A stretch of DNA of 64,000 bases from Thalassovita taeanensis. Lineage in GTDB: Bacteria > Pseudomonadota > Alphaproteobacteria > Rhodobacterales > Rhodobacteraceae. Positions 1 to 9,252 of this stretch are shown piece by piece (the first letter of the stretch is position 1; every line of letters starts with the position of its first letter). The DNA lies in NCBI RefSeq assembly GCF_900110775.1, contig NZ_FOEP01000003.1:248001-312000 (forward strand). The letters run 5' to 3'. A model generated the notes under the pieces. It was not told the DNA's origin. It did no database searches and saw only the letters and a list, made by a program, of their open reading frames with translations. A program made the translations under genes and the position numbers.

Positions 1-339
1 CACTTCATCAATCGTGCGCCGGGCACGACGGTCAACAACCTGCTGCTGTTGCTGGGCGTGACCAAGCAATCACTGAACCGGGTGTTGCGCACGTTGATCG
101 AGGACGGGCTGGTCGAAAGCCGTGTCGGCACCGTCGACAAGCGCGAGCGGCATCTGTTCCTGACCGAAGCAGGCGAGGCGCTTGAACGTCGGCTGTCGGA
201 CGCGCAGCGCGCGCGGATGCGCACGGCTTACCGCACGGCAGGGCCGCAGGCCGTGGCCGGGTTTCGGCAGGTGCTTGAGGCGATGATGGACCCCGACATG
301 CGCCGCCGCTATCACGCCATGCGGGAGTCTGGTGCATGA
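1..339 (+). CDS. petP: MarR-family transcriptional regulator, PetP-like (5' truncated by window edge)
   Basis: The frame is open from base 1, so the start lies outside the window; 112 C-terminal residues are visible. They hold the second half of a MarR winged helix: the recognition-helix region LLGVTKQSLNRVLRTL, then the wing GLVESRVGTVDKRERHLFLT, then a dimerisation helix. The stop overlaps the next gene's start (ATGA). MarR next to an OmpR-type regulator matches petP-petR of Rhodobacter capsulatus, which is needed there for cytochrome bc1 expression. The petP name rests on that pairing; the MarR family call is firm. Confidence 0.75.
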   Translation, partial: HFINRAPGTTVNNLLLLLGVTKQSLNRVLRTLIEDGLVESRVGTVDKRERHLFLTEAGEALERRLSDAQRARMRTAYRTAGPQAVAGFRQVLEAMMDPDMRRRYHAMRESGA

Positions 340-1037
340 GCGACGTCGACGCCCATCTGCTGATCGTCGATGACGACGAACGCATTCGCGGGCTGTTACA
401 GAAGTTCCTGATCCGGCACGGGTTTCTGGTCTCGGCGGCGCGCGATGCTGCCCATGCCCGGCGGCTTCTGGCGGGGTTGGATTTCGACATGATCGTGCTG
501 GATGTGATGATGCCCGGCGAAGACGGCATCAGCCTGACCCGGTCACTGCGCGAAGAAATGACGACGCCGATCCTGCTGCTGACCGCACGCGGCGAAACCG
601 AAGACCGGATTGCGGGCCTCGAGGCTGGGGCCGATGATTATCTGGCCAAGCCGTTCGAGCCGAAAGAGCTGTTGCTGCGGATCAACGCCATTCTGCGCCG
701 GATGCCGGATCTGGCGCCGGTCAACGTCGCCCCCAAAGTGCTGACGCTTGGCCCCATCCGCTATGACATCGAGCGCGGAGAGATGTGGCGCGGGGCCGAT
801 CTGATCCGCTTGACCGCAACCGAAACGCAGCTGATGCGGATATTCTCGTCTTCCCCCGGCGAAGCGATCACCCGCAGCAAGCTGGTCGAGGATCTGGGCC
901 GCGATCGCGGTCAGGCACAGGAACGCGCGGTCGACGTGCAGATCACCCGCCTGCGCCGCAAGATCGAGGCGGACCCCAAGCAGCCGCGCTATCTGCAAAC
1001 GGTGCGCGGCGCGGGGTATATGCTGTCGCCAGATTGA
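336..1037 (+). CDS. petR: OmpR-family response regulator, PetR-like
   Basis: 233 residues, the usual size for OmpR/PhoB regulators. The N-terminal receiver has the acidic pocket DDDE (about 12-15), the phospho-acceptor Asp in IVLDVMMPGEDG (about 57), the Thr switch in LLLTARGE and the Lys in YLAKPFEP. The C-terminal winged helix (about 135-230) ends in RLRRKIEADPKQPRYLQTV and a GYML wing. It is translationally coupled to the MarR gene and no sensor kinase gene follows. In R. capsulatus PetR acts with PetP on the petABC operon. Family is certain; the specific name is inferred from pairing and remembered similarity. Confidence 0.85.
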   Translation: MSDVDAHLLIVDDDERIRGLLQKFLIRHGFLVSAARDAAHARRLLAGLDFDMIVLDVMMPGEDGISLTRSLREEMTTPILLLTARGETEDRIAGLEAGADDYLAKPFEPKELLLRINAILRRMPDLAPVNVAPKVLTLGPIRYDIERGEMWRGADLIRLTATETQLMRIFSSSPGEAITRSKLVEDLGRDRGQAQERAVDVQITRLRRKIEADPKQPRYLQTVRGAGYMLSPD

Positions 1038-1115
1038 CCAATGGCGTCGCGTCTGCGGTTGCGCCAGAACGCGCCGTACGGCGTATATCCGGCACGAGGA
1101 GAGGGAGGAAACGCC

Positions 1116-2051
1116 ATGGCCACGGCTTTATATTCTCACGATGATTGTCTGGCGCATGTGACCCCGCCGGGTCACCCCGAACAGGTGGCGCGGCTTGAAC
1201 ATATCGCCACCGCGCTTGCGGGGCCTGCATTCGATGCGCTGGACCGGCGGCAGGCGCCGCTGGCCGGGGACGATCCCATTCTGCTGTGCCATCCGCGCGA
1301 CTATCTTGACCGGATCATTGCGGCTGAACCCGCCACGGGCACCGTGGCGCTGGATGCCGATACCCATATGTCGCCCGGATCGGTTCAGGCGGCGCGGCGG
1401 GCCGTTGGCGGCGTGATCGCCGCCGTGGATGCGGTTATGACGGGCGAGGTCAGCAACGCCTTCGTTGCCTGCCGTCCGCCCGGCCACCACGCCGAGCGTG
1501 CAACCCAGATGGGGTTCTGCCTGTTCGGAAACATCGCCATCGCCGCAAAACACGCAATGCAGGCGCATGGGCTGACCCGCGTGGCGATTGTCGATTTCGA
1601 CGTGCATCACGGCAACGGCACGCAGGATCTGCTGTGGGATGAGCCCCGCGCGCTGTTCATCTCCTCGCATCAGTCGCCGCTCTGGCCCGGCACCGGCGCC
1701 GAGTCTGATCGTGGCGCGCATGACAACATCGTCAATATCCCGCTGCCGCCCGATTCCGGCAGCGCCACGATGCGTCAGGCCTATGAAGGCCGGGTTTTCC
1801 CGATGCTTGACGCCTTCGAGCCGCAACTGATCCTGATCTCTGCCGGGTTCGACGCACATCAAGACGACCCGCTGGCGCAACTGCGTTGGCGCACCGAAGA
1901 CTTCACGTGGTTGACGCAACGCCTGTGCGATCTGGCCACCACCCATTGCGGTGGCCGCGTTGTCTCGACTTTAGAGGGCGGATATGATCTGACGGCGCTG
2001 GCGGCTTCGGCTGCCGCACATGTCACGGTATTGATGGAGAAGGGCGCATGA
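1116..2051 (+). CDS. Histone deacetylase family protein (acetylpolyamine/acetoin-utilisation type amidohydrolase)
   Basis: 311 residues from ATG 1116, chosen because GAGGAGAGGGAGGA lies just upstream; an in-frame extension to 1041 has no ribosome site and unlikely sequence. Class II HDAC motifs are present: PPGHHAE, the metal and charge-relay segment DFDVHHGNGTQ, ISSHQSPLWPGTG, SAGFDAHQDDPL and the C-terminal LEGGYDL. The family is Zn-dependent and removes acyl groups from amines or lysines; the substrate cannot be read here. It overlaps xseB by ATGA, so it probably shares a transcript with the isoprenoid genes without sharing their pathway. Confidence 0.88.
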   Translation: MATALYSHDDCLAHVTPPGHPEQVARLEHIATALAGPAFDALDRRQAPLAGDDPILLCHPRDYLDRIIAAEPATGTVALDADTHMSPGSVQAARRAVGGVIAAVDAVMTGEVSNAFVACRPPGHHAERATQMGFCLFGNIAIAAKHAMQAHGLTRVAIVDFDVHHGNGTQDLLWDEPRALFISSHQSPLWPGTGAESDRGAHDNIVNIPLPPDSGSATMRQAYEGRVFPMLDAFEPQLILISAGFDAHQDDPLAQLRWRTEDFTWLTQRLCDLATTHCGGRVVSTLEGGYDLTALAASAAAHVTVLMEKGA

Positions 2052-2290
2052 CCGAGAAAGCAGTCAGCGAAATGAGCTTCGAAGAAGCGATGCGAGAGCT
2101 GGAACAGGTTGTTGGCCAGTTGGAGCGCGGCGACGTTCCGCTGGAAGATTCGATCGCGCTCTATACTCGCGGCGCCGAGCTGAAAAAGCGCTGCGAGACC
2201 AAGCTGAAAGAGGCCGAAGAAAAAGTTGCGGCCATCACGCTGGATGCCGAAGGGCAGCCCACCGGGCTGAAGCCGGTCGAAGGCCTGTAA
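2048..2290 (+). CDS. xseB: Exodeoxyribonuclease VII small subunit
   Basis: 80 residues, the normal XseB length. The signature runs from MSFEEAMRELEQVVGQLE through LEDSIALYTRGAEL to KKRCETKLKEAEEKV, forming a helical hairpin. XseB binds the large subunit XseA to make the single-strand-specific exonuclease VII; xseA is not in the window. It overlaps the upstream deacetylase by 4 bp and abuts ispA with no gap. An xseB-ispA-dxs order is common in proteobacteria. Confidence 0.95.
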   Translation: MTEKAVSEMSFEEAMRELEQVVGQLERGDVPLEDSIALYTRGAELKKRCETKLKEAEEKVAAITLDAEGQPTGLKPVEGL

Positions 2291-3160
2291 GTGTTCCACA
2301 CGCGCTTGACAGAGGCCGCGACCCTTGTGCAGGCCCACCTTGATGCCGTTATGGCGCCGATGGGCGACCTGACAGTGGTGCAGGCGATGCGCTATGCCAG
2401 TGCGGGCGGCAAGCGCCTGCGCGCCTTTTTGGTGCTGGAAACCGCGCGGCTGCACGGCATCGCCCCAGAGCAGGCGATCTGGCCTGCCGCCGCAGTCGAG
2501 GCACTGCACGCCTACAGCCTTGTGCATGATGATCTGCCCTGCATGGATGACGACGACCTGCGTCGCGGCCTGCCGACGGTGCATATTCAATGGGACAGCG
2601 CCACCGCCGTTCTGGCCGGGGATGCGCTGCAATCGCTGGCGTTTGAGCTGCTGGCGCGGTCCGAAACCTCCCCCGATGCCGCCATTCGTGCCGATCTGGT
2701 GCTCAGCATGGCCCGCGCTGTGGGCGCGCAGGGGATGGTGCGGGGGCAGGCGCTGGATATCGCCGCCGAAACCGCCGCCACGCCGCTGACGCTTGATCAG
2801 ATCACCGCCTTGCAGGCTGGCAAAACCGGCGCGCTGATCGAATGGTCAGCCTGCGCCGGGCCACGTCTGGCCGGGGCTGACCCCGCTCCGCTCGGGGCCT
2901 ATGCCCGCGCGCTGGGGCTGGCGTTTCAGATCGCCGATGACATCCTGGATGTGACCGGCGACGAACAGACCGCAGGCAAGCGTTTGCAAAAAGACGCCGG
3001 GGCGGGCAAGGCCACGTTCGTGTCACTGCTGGGGCTGGAAGGCGCCCGCGCCCGTGCCACCGAACTGACCGAACAGGCCTGCGCCGCGCTTGATCCGTAT
3101 GGGGAACAGGGCGACTGCTTGCGGCAGGCCGCGCGTTTCGTTATCTCCCGCCACAGCTAA
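2291..3160 (+). CDS. ispA: Farnesyl/geranyl diphosphate synthase (short-chain polyprenyl synthetase)
   Basis: 289 residues from a GTG start that immediately follows the xseB stop. First aspartate-rich motif in LVHDDLPCMDDDDLRRG (about 80-95) and second in QIADDILDVTGDE (about 218-230), plus the GGKRLR substrate loop near residue 38. It condenses IPP with DMAPP and GPP to make FPP, precursor of ubiquinone side chains, undecaprenyl-P and carotenoids. Lying between xseB and dxs, it is cotranscribed with the first enzyme of the MEP pathway. FPP as end product is inferred from family and context. Confidence 0.95.
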   Translation: MFHTRLTEAATLVQAHLDAVMAPMGDLTVVQAMRYASAGGKRLRAFLVLETARLHGIAPEQAIWPAAAVEALHAYSLVHDDLPCMDDDDLRRGLPTVHIQWDSATAVLAGDALQSLAFELLARSETSPDAAIRADLVLSMARAVGAQGMVRGQALDIAAETAATPLTLDQITALQAGKTGALIEWSACAGPRLAGADPAPLGAYARALGLAFQIADDILDVTGDEQTAGKRLQKDAGAGKATFVSLLGLEGARARATELTEQACAALDPYGEQGDCLRQAARFVISRHS

Positions 3161-3181
3161 TCGCCACCCCGGAGGGGGCCA

Positions 3182-5110
3182 ATGCCCGATACACCCCAGA
3201 CGCCCCTGCTTGATCAGGTCCATATCCCCGCCGACCTGAAACGGTTCAGCGATGCGCAACTGCACCAGATCGCCGATGAACTGCGGGCCGAAACCGTGTC
3301 AGCCGTGTCGGTCACCGGCGGGCATCTGGGCGCGGGTCTGGGCGTGGTCGAACTGACCGTGGCACTGCATGCGGTGTTCGACACGCCGCGCGACAAACTG
3401 ATCTGGGACGTGGGCCACCAGTGTTACCCGCACAAGATCCTGACCGGGCGGCGCGAACGTATCCGCACCTTGCGGACGAAAGGCGGCCTCAGTGGGTTCA
3501 CCAAACGATCCGAGTCGCCCTATGATCCCTTCGGCGCCGCGCACAGCTCGACCTCGATCAGCGCCGCGCTGGGGTTTGCCGTGGCCCGCGACCTGGGTGG
3601 CAATATCGAAAGCGGGCTGGGTGATGCGATTGCGGTGATCGGCGATGGCTCGATGTCCGCCGGCATGGCGTTCGAGGCGATGAACAACGCGGGCCACCTG
3701 AAAAAGCGCCTGTTCGTGATTCTCAATGACAATGAAATGTCGATCGCCCCGCCGGTGGGGGCGCTGTCGTCCTACTTGTCGCGGCTTTACGCCGAGGAAC
3801 CGTTTCAAGACCTGAAAGCCGCCGCCAAGGGCGCCGTCAGCCTGCTGCCCGGTCCCTTCCGCGAAGGGGCCAAACGCGCAAAGGACATGCTGAAAGGCAT
3901 GGCCGTCGGCGGCACCCTGTTCGAAGAGCTGGGCTTTTCCTATATCGGCCCGATTGATGGCCACGACCTGAACCAACTGCTGCCGGTCCTGCGCACGGTC
4001 AAGGCCCGCGCCACCGGCCCGATCCTGATTCATGTGATCACCAAGAAGGGCAAGGGATACGCGCCGGCCGAACAGGCCCGCGACCGCGGCCACGCCACCG
4101 CCAAGTTCGACGTCGTCACCGGCAAGCAGAAGAAAACCCCGTCAAACGCGCCGTCCTATACCCGCGTCTTTGCCGATGCGCTGCTGGATCAGGCCGCGCG
4201 CGATGACAAGATCGTTGCCGTCACCGCCGCGATGCCGGACGGCACCGGGCTGAACCTGTTCGCCGAACGCTATCCCTCGCGCTGTTTTGACGTTGGCATT
4301 GCCGAACAGCATGGGGTGACATTCAGCGCGGCGCTTGCGGCCGGCGGGATGAAACCGTTCTGCGCGATCTATTCGACCTTCCTGCAACGTGGCTATGATC
4401 AGGTGGTGCATGACGTTGCCATTCAACGCCTGCCGGTGCGCTTTGCGATTGATCGTGCCGGGCTGGTCGGGGCCGATGGTGCGACCCATGCGGGGGCGTT
4501 CGATGTGGCCTTCATGGCCAACCTGCCCGGTATGGTGGTGATGGCCGCTGCGGACGAGGCCGAACTGGTGCATATGGTCGCCACCGCCGCCGCGCATGAC
4601 GACGGCCCCATCGCCTTTCGCTTTCCGCGTGGCGAGGGCGCAGGCGTCACCATGCCCGAACGCGGCGAACCGCTCGAGATCGGCAAAGGCCGGATGATCC
4701 AGCAGGGCAAACGCGTGGCGATCCTGTCCTTCGGCACCCGCCTGTCCGAAGTCATAAAAGCCGCCGAGGCGCTTTCCGCGCGCGGCATCACCCCGACCGT
4801 GGCGGACGCCCGCTTTGCCAAGCCGCTGGACCGCGATCTGATCCTCGGCCTTGCCGCCGATCACGAGGCGCTGATCACCATTGAAGAGGGCGCCATTGGC
4901 GGCTTCGGCAGCCATGTGGCGCAATTGCTGGCGGAAGAGGGCGTGTTCGATACTGGGCTGAAATACCGCTCCATGGTGCTGCCCGATACCTTTATCGACC
5001 AAGCCAGCCCCGAAGACATGTATACCACCGCTGGCATGAACGCGGCGGATATCGAGACCAAGGTGCTCGACGTGTTGAACATTGCCCATATCGGAGAGAA
5101 GCGCGCGTGA
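3182..5110 (+). CDS. dxs: 1-deoxy-D-xylulose-5-phosphate synthase
   Basis: 642 residues, full length for DXS. GGAGGGGGCC sits just before ATG 3182. Domain I carries [15 protein letters not shown] and the TPP/Mg motif [18 protein letters not shown]; the transketolase pyrimidine domain carries [15 protein letters not shown] and [15 protein letters not shown]; the C-terminal transketolase domain follows. It condenses pyruvate and glyceraldehyde-3-P to DXP, the entry step of the MEP pathway and a precursor for thiamine and pyridoxal. It is the last gene of the ispA transcript, 21 bp after ispA. Confidence 0.97.
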   Translation: MPDTPQTPLLDQVHIPADLKRFSDAQLHQIADELRAETVSAVSVTGGHLGAGLGVVELTVALHAVFDTPRDKLIWDVGHQCYPHKILTGRRERIRTLRTKGGLSGFTKRSESPYDPFGAAHSSTSISAALGFAVARDLGGNIESGLGDAIAVIGDGSMSAGMAFEAMNNAGHLKKRLFVILNDNEMSIAPPVGALSSYLSRLYAEEPFQDLKAAAKGAVSLLPGPFREGAKRAKDMLKGMAVGGTLFEELGFSYIGPIDGHDLNQLLPVLRTVKARATGPILIHVITKKGKGYAPAEQARDRGHATAKFDVVTGKQKKTPSNAPSYTRVFADALLDQAARDDKIVAVTAAMPDGTGLNLFAERYPSRCFDVGIAEQHGVTFSAALAAGGMKPFCAIYSTFLQRGYDQVVHDVAIQRLPVRFAIDRAGLVGADGATHAGAFDVAFMANLPGMVVMAAADEAELVHMVATAAAHDDGPIAFRFPRGEGAGVTMPERGEPLEIGKGRMIQQGKRVAILSFGTRLSEVIKAAEALSARGITPTVADARFAKPLDRDLILGLAADHEALITIEEGAIGGFGSHVAQLLAEEGVFDTGLKYRSMVLPDTFIDQASPEDMYTTAGMNAADIETKVLDVLNIAHIGEKRA

Positions 5111-5186
5111 CGTCTTTATTCGCTTTTCTCGTCTGCGCGCCTGCCCGACAGCGATCCTGCCCGCCGCCAACTGACGCGGCGCTGAC

Positions 5187-6038
5187 CTAACTTGCCTTCA
5201 GCAACGCGGGCAGCCCGTCGCGATAACTGGGATACTTCAGCGTGACCCCCAGCTCGTTCTTGATCCGATCATTTCGCACCCGTTTTGATTCTGCATAAAA
5301 GCTGCGCGCCATCGGCGTCATCTCGGCGTCCTCGAATGCCACGGCGGGCGGCAACGGCAGACCCAGCAGCGCGGCCGCGTGGCCGATCACATCTTCGGGC
5401 GGGGCGGCATCGTCATCACAGACGTTATACACAGCGCCCGCGTTGGGCCGCGCGATCGAGGCCGCCAGCACCTGGGCGATGTCCTCGACGTGGGTGCGGC
5501 TGAAAACCTGATTGGCCTTGATGATCCGCCGCGCGGTGCCATTGCGCACCTTTTCGAACGGGCCACGTCCGGGGCCATAAATGCCCGCCAGCCGGAAAAT
5601 ATGCAGCGGCAGGCCAGGAATGGCGCGCCACGCCGCCTCGGCCTCGACCCGCATCTGGCCGCGTCTGGTCGAGGGGGCAAGCGGCGTCGCCTCGTCGACC
5701 CAGCCGCCCTGATGATCGCCGTAGACGCCGGTTGTGGACAGATACCCGACCCAGTCCAGCCGCGGGGCAATCGTGGTGATCTGCGCGCCATAGCGCGCCA
5801 GAACCGGATCGCCCTGCGCATCGGGCGCGGCCGAAATCAACAGATGCGTCGCCTGCGCCAGCGCCTCGGTCAGATCGCCATCGGGCCACAAAACCGGCTC
5901 GACGCCCTGCGCCGCAAATGCCGCCGCTTTGTCAGCGCTGCGCGTGGTGCCAATGATGCGCCAGCCCCGCGGGTCAAGCAGACGTACCAGCCCCTGCGCA
6001 GAATATCCGTGCCCAAAAGAAAGAAGTGTTTTTGCCAT
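5187..6038 (-). CDS. NAD(P)-dependent epimerase/SDR-family protein (YeeZ-like)
   Basis: 283 residues from ATG 6038 (MAKTLLSFGHGYSAQ); a 17-residue in-frame extension is rejected because the glycine-rich nucleotide-binding turn GHGYSA should sit near the N-terminus. Extended-SDR features: YLSTTGVYGDHQGGWVDE (catalytic region), FRLAGIYGPGRGPFEKVRNG and THVEDIAQVLAASI. The substrate is unknown; relatives are annotated as nucleoside-diphosphate-sugar epimerase-like. It converges on dxs, leaving 76 bp with no clear terminator. Confidence 0.8.
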   Translation of the reverse strand: MAKTLLSFGHGYSAQGLVRLLDPRGWRIIGTTRSADKAAAFAAQGVEPVLWPDGDLTEALAQATHLLISAAPDAQGDPVLARYGAQITTIAPRLDWVGYLSTTGVYGDHQGGWVDEATPLAPSTRRGQMRVEAEAAWRAIPGLPLHIFRLAGIYGPGRGPFEKVRNGTARRIIKANQVFSRTHVEDIAQVLAASIARPNAGAVYNVCDDDAAPPEDVIGHAAALLGLPLPPAVAFEDAEMTPMARSFYAESKRVRNDRIKNELGVTLKYPSYRDGLPALLKAS

Positions 6039-6368
6039 GTACCCATATCGCGCGAAATCGCTTTCTGAACAAGAGTTACAAGCCTCCATTCGGATTGGCC
6101 GCGCCTTTTTTGCGAGCTCAGCGTGGCAGGATGCGAAGACGCCTCCGGCGGGAGTATTTGGTCAGAAAGAAGCCCGAGCGCGCAGGTTTCAGGCGCCGGT
6201 GTGCTTGGAAATCTTGGGCGGCGGGGGGCTGCGCCACCCTTGGCGCGCGTCCTGAGTGCGGCCACACGGACGCTTCGGTGTGGGTTTGAGGGGTTGCACG
6301 TCCGCCTGTTCTGAGGCCAATTGAACGGCAACTGCCGCGACCGTAAATGCCACAGAAAGAGGCCCGTC
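6039..6368. other. 330-bp divergent intergenic region
   Basis: This lies between the epimerase start (minus) and the amn start (plus), so it must hold both promoters. It contains copy 1 of the 33-bp dispersed repeat (6141-6172) and a short inverted repeat CCACAC...GTGTGG near 6262-6284. Small open frames on both strands are created by the repeat and lack coding character. No clear sigma-70 boxes were recognised. Confidence 0.5.
6141..6172 (+). repeat. Dispersed 33-bp intergenic repeat, copy 1
   Basis: Begins GCCTCCGGCGGGAGTATTT and continues GGTCAGAAAGAAG; it has one T fewer than copies 2 and 3 in the central T-run. The first half can fold (CTCC-GGCG-GGAG). This copy is upstream of amn, not downstream of a gene. 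Confidence 0.85.
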
Positions 6369-7853
6369 TTGACCAAAGATCTCAAGGGTATTCAGATCCT
6401 GACGCCTGATCTGCCAGAGGCGACGGCGTTTGACGACGCAAAAGCCGCCGTGGCGCATCTGATCACGTTGTATCGCGGGGCCACGCGGTTTTTGTGCGAT
6501 CACTTTGCCAAGGCGATGGAAAGCGGCCAGCCCGCGCACCGGTATCGCGCCTTTTACCCCGAGGTGCGGATCACCACGACCAGCTTTGCCAAGATCGACA
6601 GCCGCCTCAGCTTTGGCCACGTGTCGCATCCCGGCGCTTTTGCCGCCACGATCACCCGGCCCGACCTGTTCCGTCATTATCTGGAACAGCAGATCGGCCT
6701 GCTGTTGCATAACCACGGCGTGCCGGTGGTGATTGGCGTGTCCGACACGCCGATGCCGGTGCATTTTGCCGTCGCAGGCGACAGTCAGGTTACCGTGCCG
6801 CAAGAAGGCGCCGCCCAGTTCACCCTGCGCGATGTGTTTGACGTGCCCGACCTCAGCACCACCAATGATGATATCGTCAACGGCACCTTTCAGCTGCCCC
6901 CGGACGGCACCGAACCCTTGGCGCCTTTCACGGCCCAGCGGGTGGATTATTCGCTTGCCCGCCTGTCGCATTACACCGCCACCGACCCGGCGCATTTCCA
7001 GAACCACGTTCTGTTCACCAATTATCAGTTCTATGTCTCCGAGTTCGAGGCCTACGCCCGGCGTCAGCTGGCCAATCCTGCCAGTGGCTACAGCAGCTTT
7101 GTTTCGACCGGCGATGTCGAGATCACCAGCCCCGACCAGCCGCTTGCGCGCTCTGAAAAGACGCCGCAAATGCCGACCTATCACCTCAAGCGCGCCGATG
7201 GGTCGGGGATCACGCTGGTCAATATCGGCGTTGGCCCCTCGAACGCCAAAACCGCGACAGACCATATCGCCGTGCTGCGCCCGCATGCCTGGATCATGGT
7301 CGGGCACTGTGCCGGTCTGCGCTCCAGCCAGAGCCTGGGCGATTTTGTTCTCGCCCATGCCTATCTGCGCGAAGACAAGGTGCTGGACGATGACCTGCCG
7401 GTCTGGGTGCCCGTGCCCGCCCTGGCCGAGATCCAGATCGCGCTGGAAAAGGCCGTGGCCGAGGAAACCCTGCTCGAAGGCTATGACCTCAAGCAGGTGA
7501 TGCGCACCGGCACCGTCGCCAGCCTTGATAACCGCAACTGGGAGTTGCGCGATCAATCCGGCCCGGTGCAACGCCTCAGCCAGTCGCGCGCTGTCGCTTT
7601 GGACATGGAAAGCGCCACGATCGCGGCCAACGGATTTCGCTTCCGGGTGCCCTATGGCACGTTGCTTTGCGTCTCGGACAAGCCCTTGCACGGCGAGCTG
7701 AAACTGCCCGGCATGGCCAGTGATTTCTATAAAACACAGGTTTCACGGCATTTGCTGATTGGCATTCGCGCGATGGAGCGGTTAAGAGAAATGCCGTTGG
7801 AGCGCATCCACAGCCGGAAATTGCGCAGTTTTGACGAAACTGCCTTCCTCTGA
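6369..7853 (+). CDS. amn: AMP nucleosidase
   Basis: 494 residues from TTG 6369. That start is preferred because AGAAAGAGG lies 6 bp upstream and the protein then matches the usual Amn length; another TTG at 6321 adds 16 poor residues, and no in-frame ATG precedes the conserved N-terminal block LITLYRGATRFLCDHF. The C-terminal half is a purine-nucleoside-phosphorylase fold (NIGVGPSNAKTATDHIAVL, MVGHCAGLRSSQ, ALDMESATIAANGFRF). It hydrolyses AMP to adenine and ribose-5-P. The gene stands alone between divergent and HU neighbours. Confidence 0.9.
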   Translation: MTKDLKGIQILTPDLPEATAFDDAKAAVAHLITLYRGATRFLCDHFAKAMESGQPAHRYRAFYPEVRITTTSFAKIDSRLSFGHVSHPGAFAATITRPDLFRHYLEQQIGLLLHNHGVPVVIGVSDTPMPVHFAVAGDSQVTVPQEGAAQFTLRDVFDVPDLSTTNDDIVNGTFQLPPDGTEPLAPFTAQRVDYSLARLSHYTATDPAHFQNHVLFTNYQFYVSEFEAYARRQLANPASGYSSFVSTGDVEITSPDQPLARSEKTPQMPTYHLKRADGSGITLVNIGVGPSNAKTATDHIAVLRPHAWIMVGHCAGLRSSQSLGDFVLAHAYLREDKVLDDDLPVWVPVPALAEIQIALEKAVAEETLLEGYDLKQVMRTGTVASLDNRNWELRDQSGPVQRLSQSRAVALDMESATIAANGFRFRVPYGTLLCVSDKPLHGELKLPGMASDFYKTQVSRHLLIGIRAMERLREMPLERIHSRKLRSFDETAFL

Positions 7854-7985
7854 CCTAGCGTAAAGAAGTAAAAATCACCTGTTTTGGGCTTGCGAGCATC
7901 CACTATTCGTTGTGTTTACACACGACATACAGTTAAATATGCGCGATGAGGCCCAAGTAATCGGGCAGACAAAGGAGACCAAGAA

Positions 7986-8273
7986 ATGGCAAAACCGATG
8001 ACCAAGACACAGCTTGTTGCTGCCCTGGCCGAAGAAATGGACGCGGAAAAGAAAACCGCCGGCACCGCGCTGGACGCAATCATTGCGATCATCACCAAAG
8101 AAGTATCCGAAGGTGGTTCCGTGACCCTGCCGGGCGTTGGCAAAATCTATTGCCGCGAACGCCCCGAGCGGATGGTCCGCAACCCCGCCACCGGCGAGCA
8201 GATCAAGAAAGAAGCTGACAAGGTGGTCAAGATGACCATCGCCAAAGCGCTGAAAGACAGCGTGAACGGCTAA
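7986..8273 (+). CDS. hup: HU-family DNA-binding protein
   Basis: 95 residues, standard HU/IHF size. The N-terminal helices MTKTQLVAALAEEMDAEKK are followed by GGSVTLPGVGKIYCRERPER and the DNA-binding arm RNPATGEQI with the tip proline preserved. The C-terminal helix is KVVKMTIAKALKDSV. It has a clear AAAGGAGA site and its own terminator, so it is monocistronic, as expected for an abundant nucleoid protein. Being more diverged than typical HU-alpha, it could be a secondary HU paralogue. Confidence 0.92.
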   Translation: MAKPMTKTQLVAALAEEMDAEKKTAGTALDAIIAIITKEVSEGGSVTLPGVGKIYCRERPERMVRNPATGEQIKKEADKVVKMTIAKALKDSVNG

Positions 8274-8300
8274 GCTTGCATCTACGTCAAGTTTCGGAAA

Positions 8301-8326
8301 GGGTCGCCCGCAAGGCGGCCCTTTTT
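8301..8326 (+). terminator. Rho-independent terminator of hup
   Basis: Stem GGGTCGCC (8301-8308), loop CGCAA, stem GGCGGCCC (8314-8321), then TTTTT. It starts 27 bp after the hup stop and ends just before the DMT exporter gene. Confidence 0.9.
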
Positions 8327-8358
8327 CGTTGGTCGTATTTTGCAGTTGGGGGCCGGGT

Positions 8359-9252
8359 TTGAATTTACGTGCAATCGGAATGGGGCTGGCCTTTGCCCTC
8401 ATGTGGTCGTCGGCCTTCACGTCGGCGCGGGTCATCGTTGCCTATGCGCCGCCTGTGGCCTCGTTGTCGCTGCGCTTTCTGGTGTCGGGGGTGCTTGGCG
8501 TCGGGATCGCGCTGGCGTTGGGGCAGACCTTCCGCCTGACCCGCGCGCAATGGCGCGCCACGATCATCTTTGGCGTCTGCCAGAATGCGCTCTATCTGGG
8601 CCTGAACTTCGTCGCCATGCAGTGGGTCGAGGCTTCGCTGGCCTCGATCATCGCCTCGACCATGCCGCTGATGGTGGCACTCGCGGGCTGGGTTGTGTTC
8701 CGCGAGAAACTGCCGCTTCTGGGCATCATCGGTCTGGTGATGGGCGTGGCGGGCGTCGCGCTGATCATGGGCGCCCGGATCGAGGCGGGCGTGGACCGCA
8801 CCGGGCTGGCGCTGTGCCTGCTGGGGGCGGCGGCGCTGACCGTGGCCACGCTCTCGGTGCGCGGGGCTTCCTCGGGGGGGAATGTGATGATGATCGTCGG
8901 TTTGCAGATGCTGGTCGGGTCGGCGTGTCTGGCCGTCACCGCCGTCCTGTTCGAACCCTTCCACATCGTCTGGAGCTGGCAACTGATCGTCGCCTTCGTT
9001 TACACCACGCTGATTCCCGGCCTTGCCGCCACCTGGGTCTGGTTCACGCTGGTCAATCAGATCGGCACGATCAAGGCGTCGACCTTCCACTTCCTGAACC
9101 CGTTCTTTGGCGTCGCCATCGCCGCGGCGCTGCTGGGCGAAAAGCTTGGCCCGCTGGATGTGATCGGGGTCGTGGTCATCGCCGCAGGCATTCTCGCGGT
9201 GCAGATGTCCAAGCAGCCCCAGATCGCCCCACCCCCTAGCGGATCTGACTGA
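8359..9252 (+). CDS. EamA/DMT-family membrane exporter
   Basis: 297 residues from TTG 8359, with a G-rich ribosome site (TTGGGGGCC) upstream; the open frame reaches back to 8329 inside the terminator, which argues against an earlier start. About ten hydrophobic helices form two EamA repeats, the first with FALMWSSAFTSARVI and WVEASLASIIASTMPLMVAL, the second with IGTIKASTFHFLNPFFGVAIA. Members export amino acids or other metabolites; the substrate is unknown. It converges on and overlaps the next minus-strand gene by 17 bp. Confidence 0.85.
   Translation: MNLRAIGMGLAFALMWSSAFTSARVIVAYAPPVASLSLRFLVSGVLGVGIALALGQTFRLTRAQWRATIIFGVCQNALYLGLNFVAMQWVEASLASIIASTMPLMVALAGWVVFREKLPLLGIIGLVMGVAGVALIMGARIEAGVDRTGLALCLLGAAALTVATLSVRGASSGGNVMMIVGLQMLVGSACLAVTAVLFEPFHIVWSWQLIVAFVYTTLIPGLAATWVWFTLVNQIGTIKASTFHFLNPFFGVAIAAALLGEKLGPLDVIGVVVIAAGILAVQMSKQPQIAPPPSGSD

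Noticed and set aside
6141-6172. 33-bp repeat considered as a CRISPR repeat
   Set aside because: Copies are single, kilobases apart, with no spacers and no cas genes.
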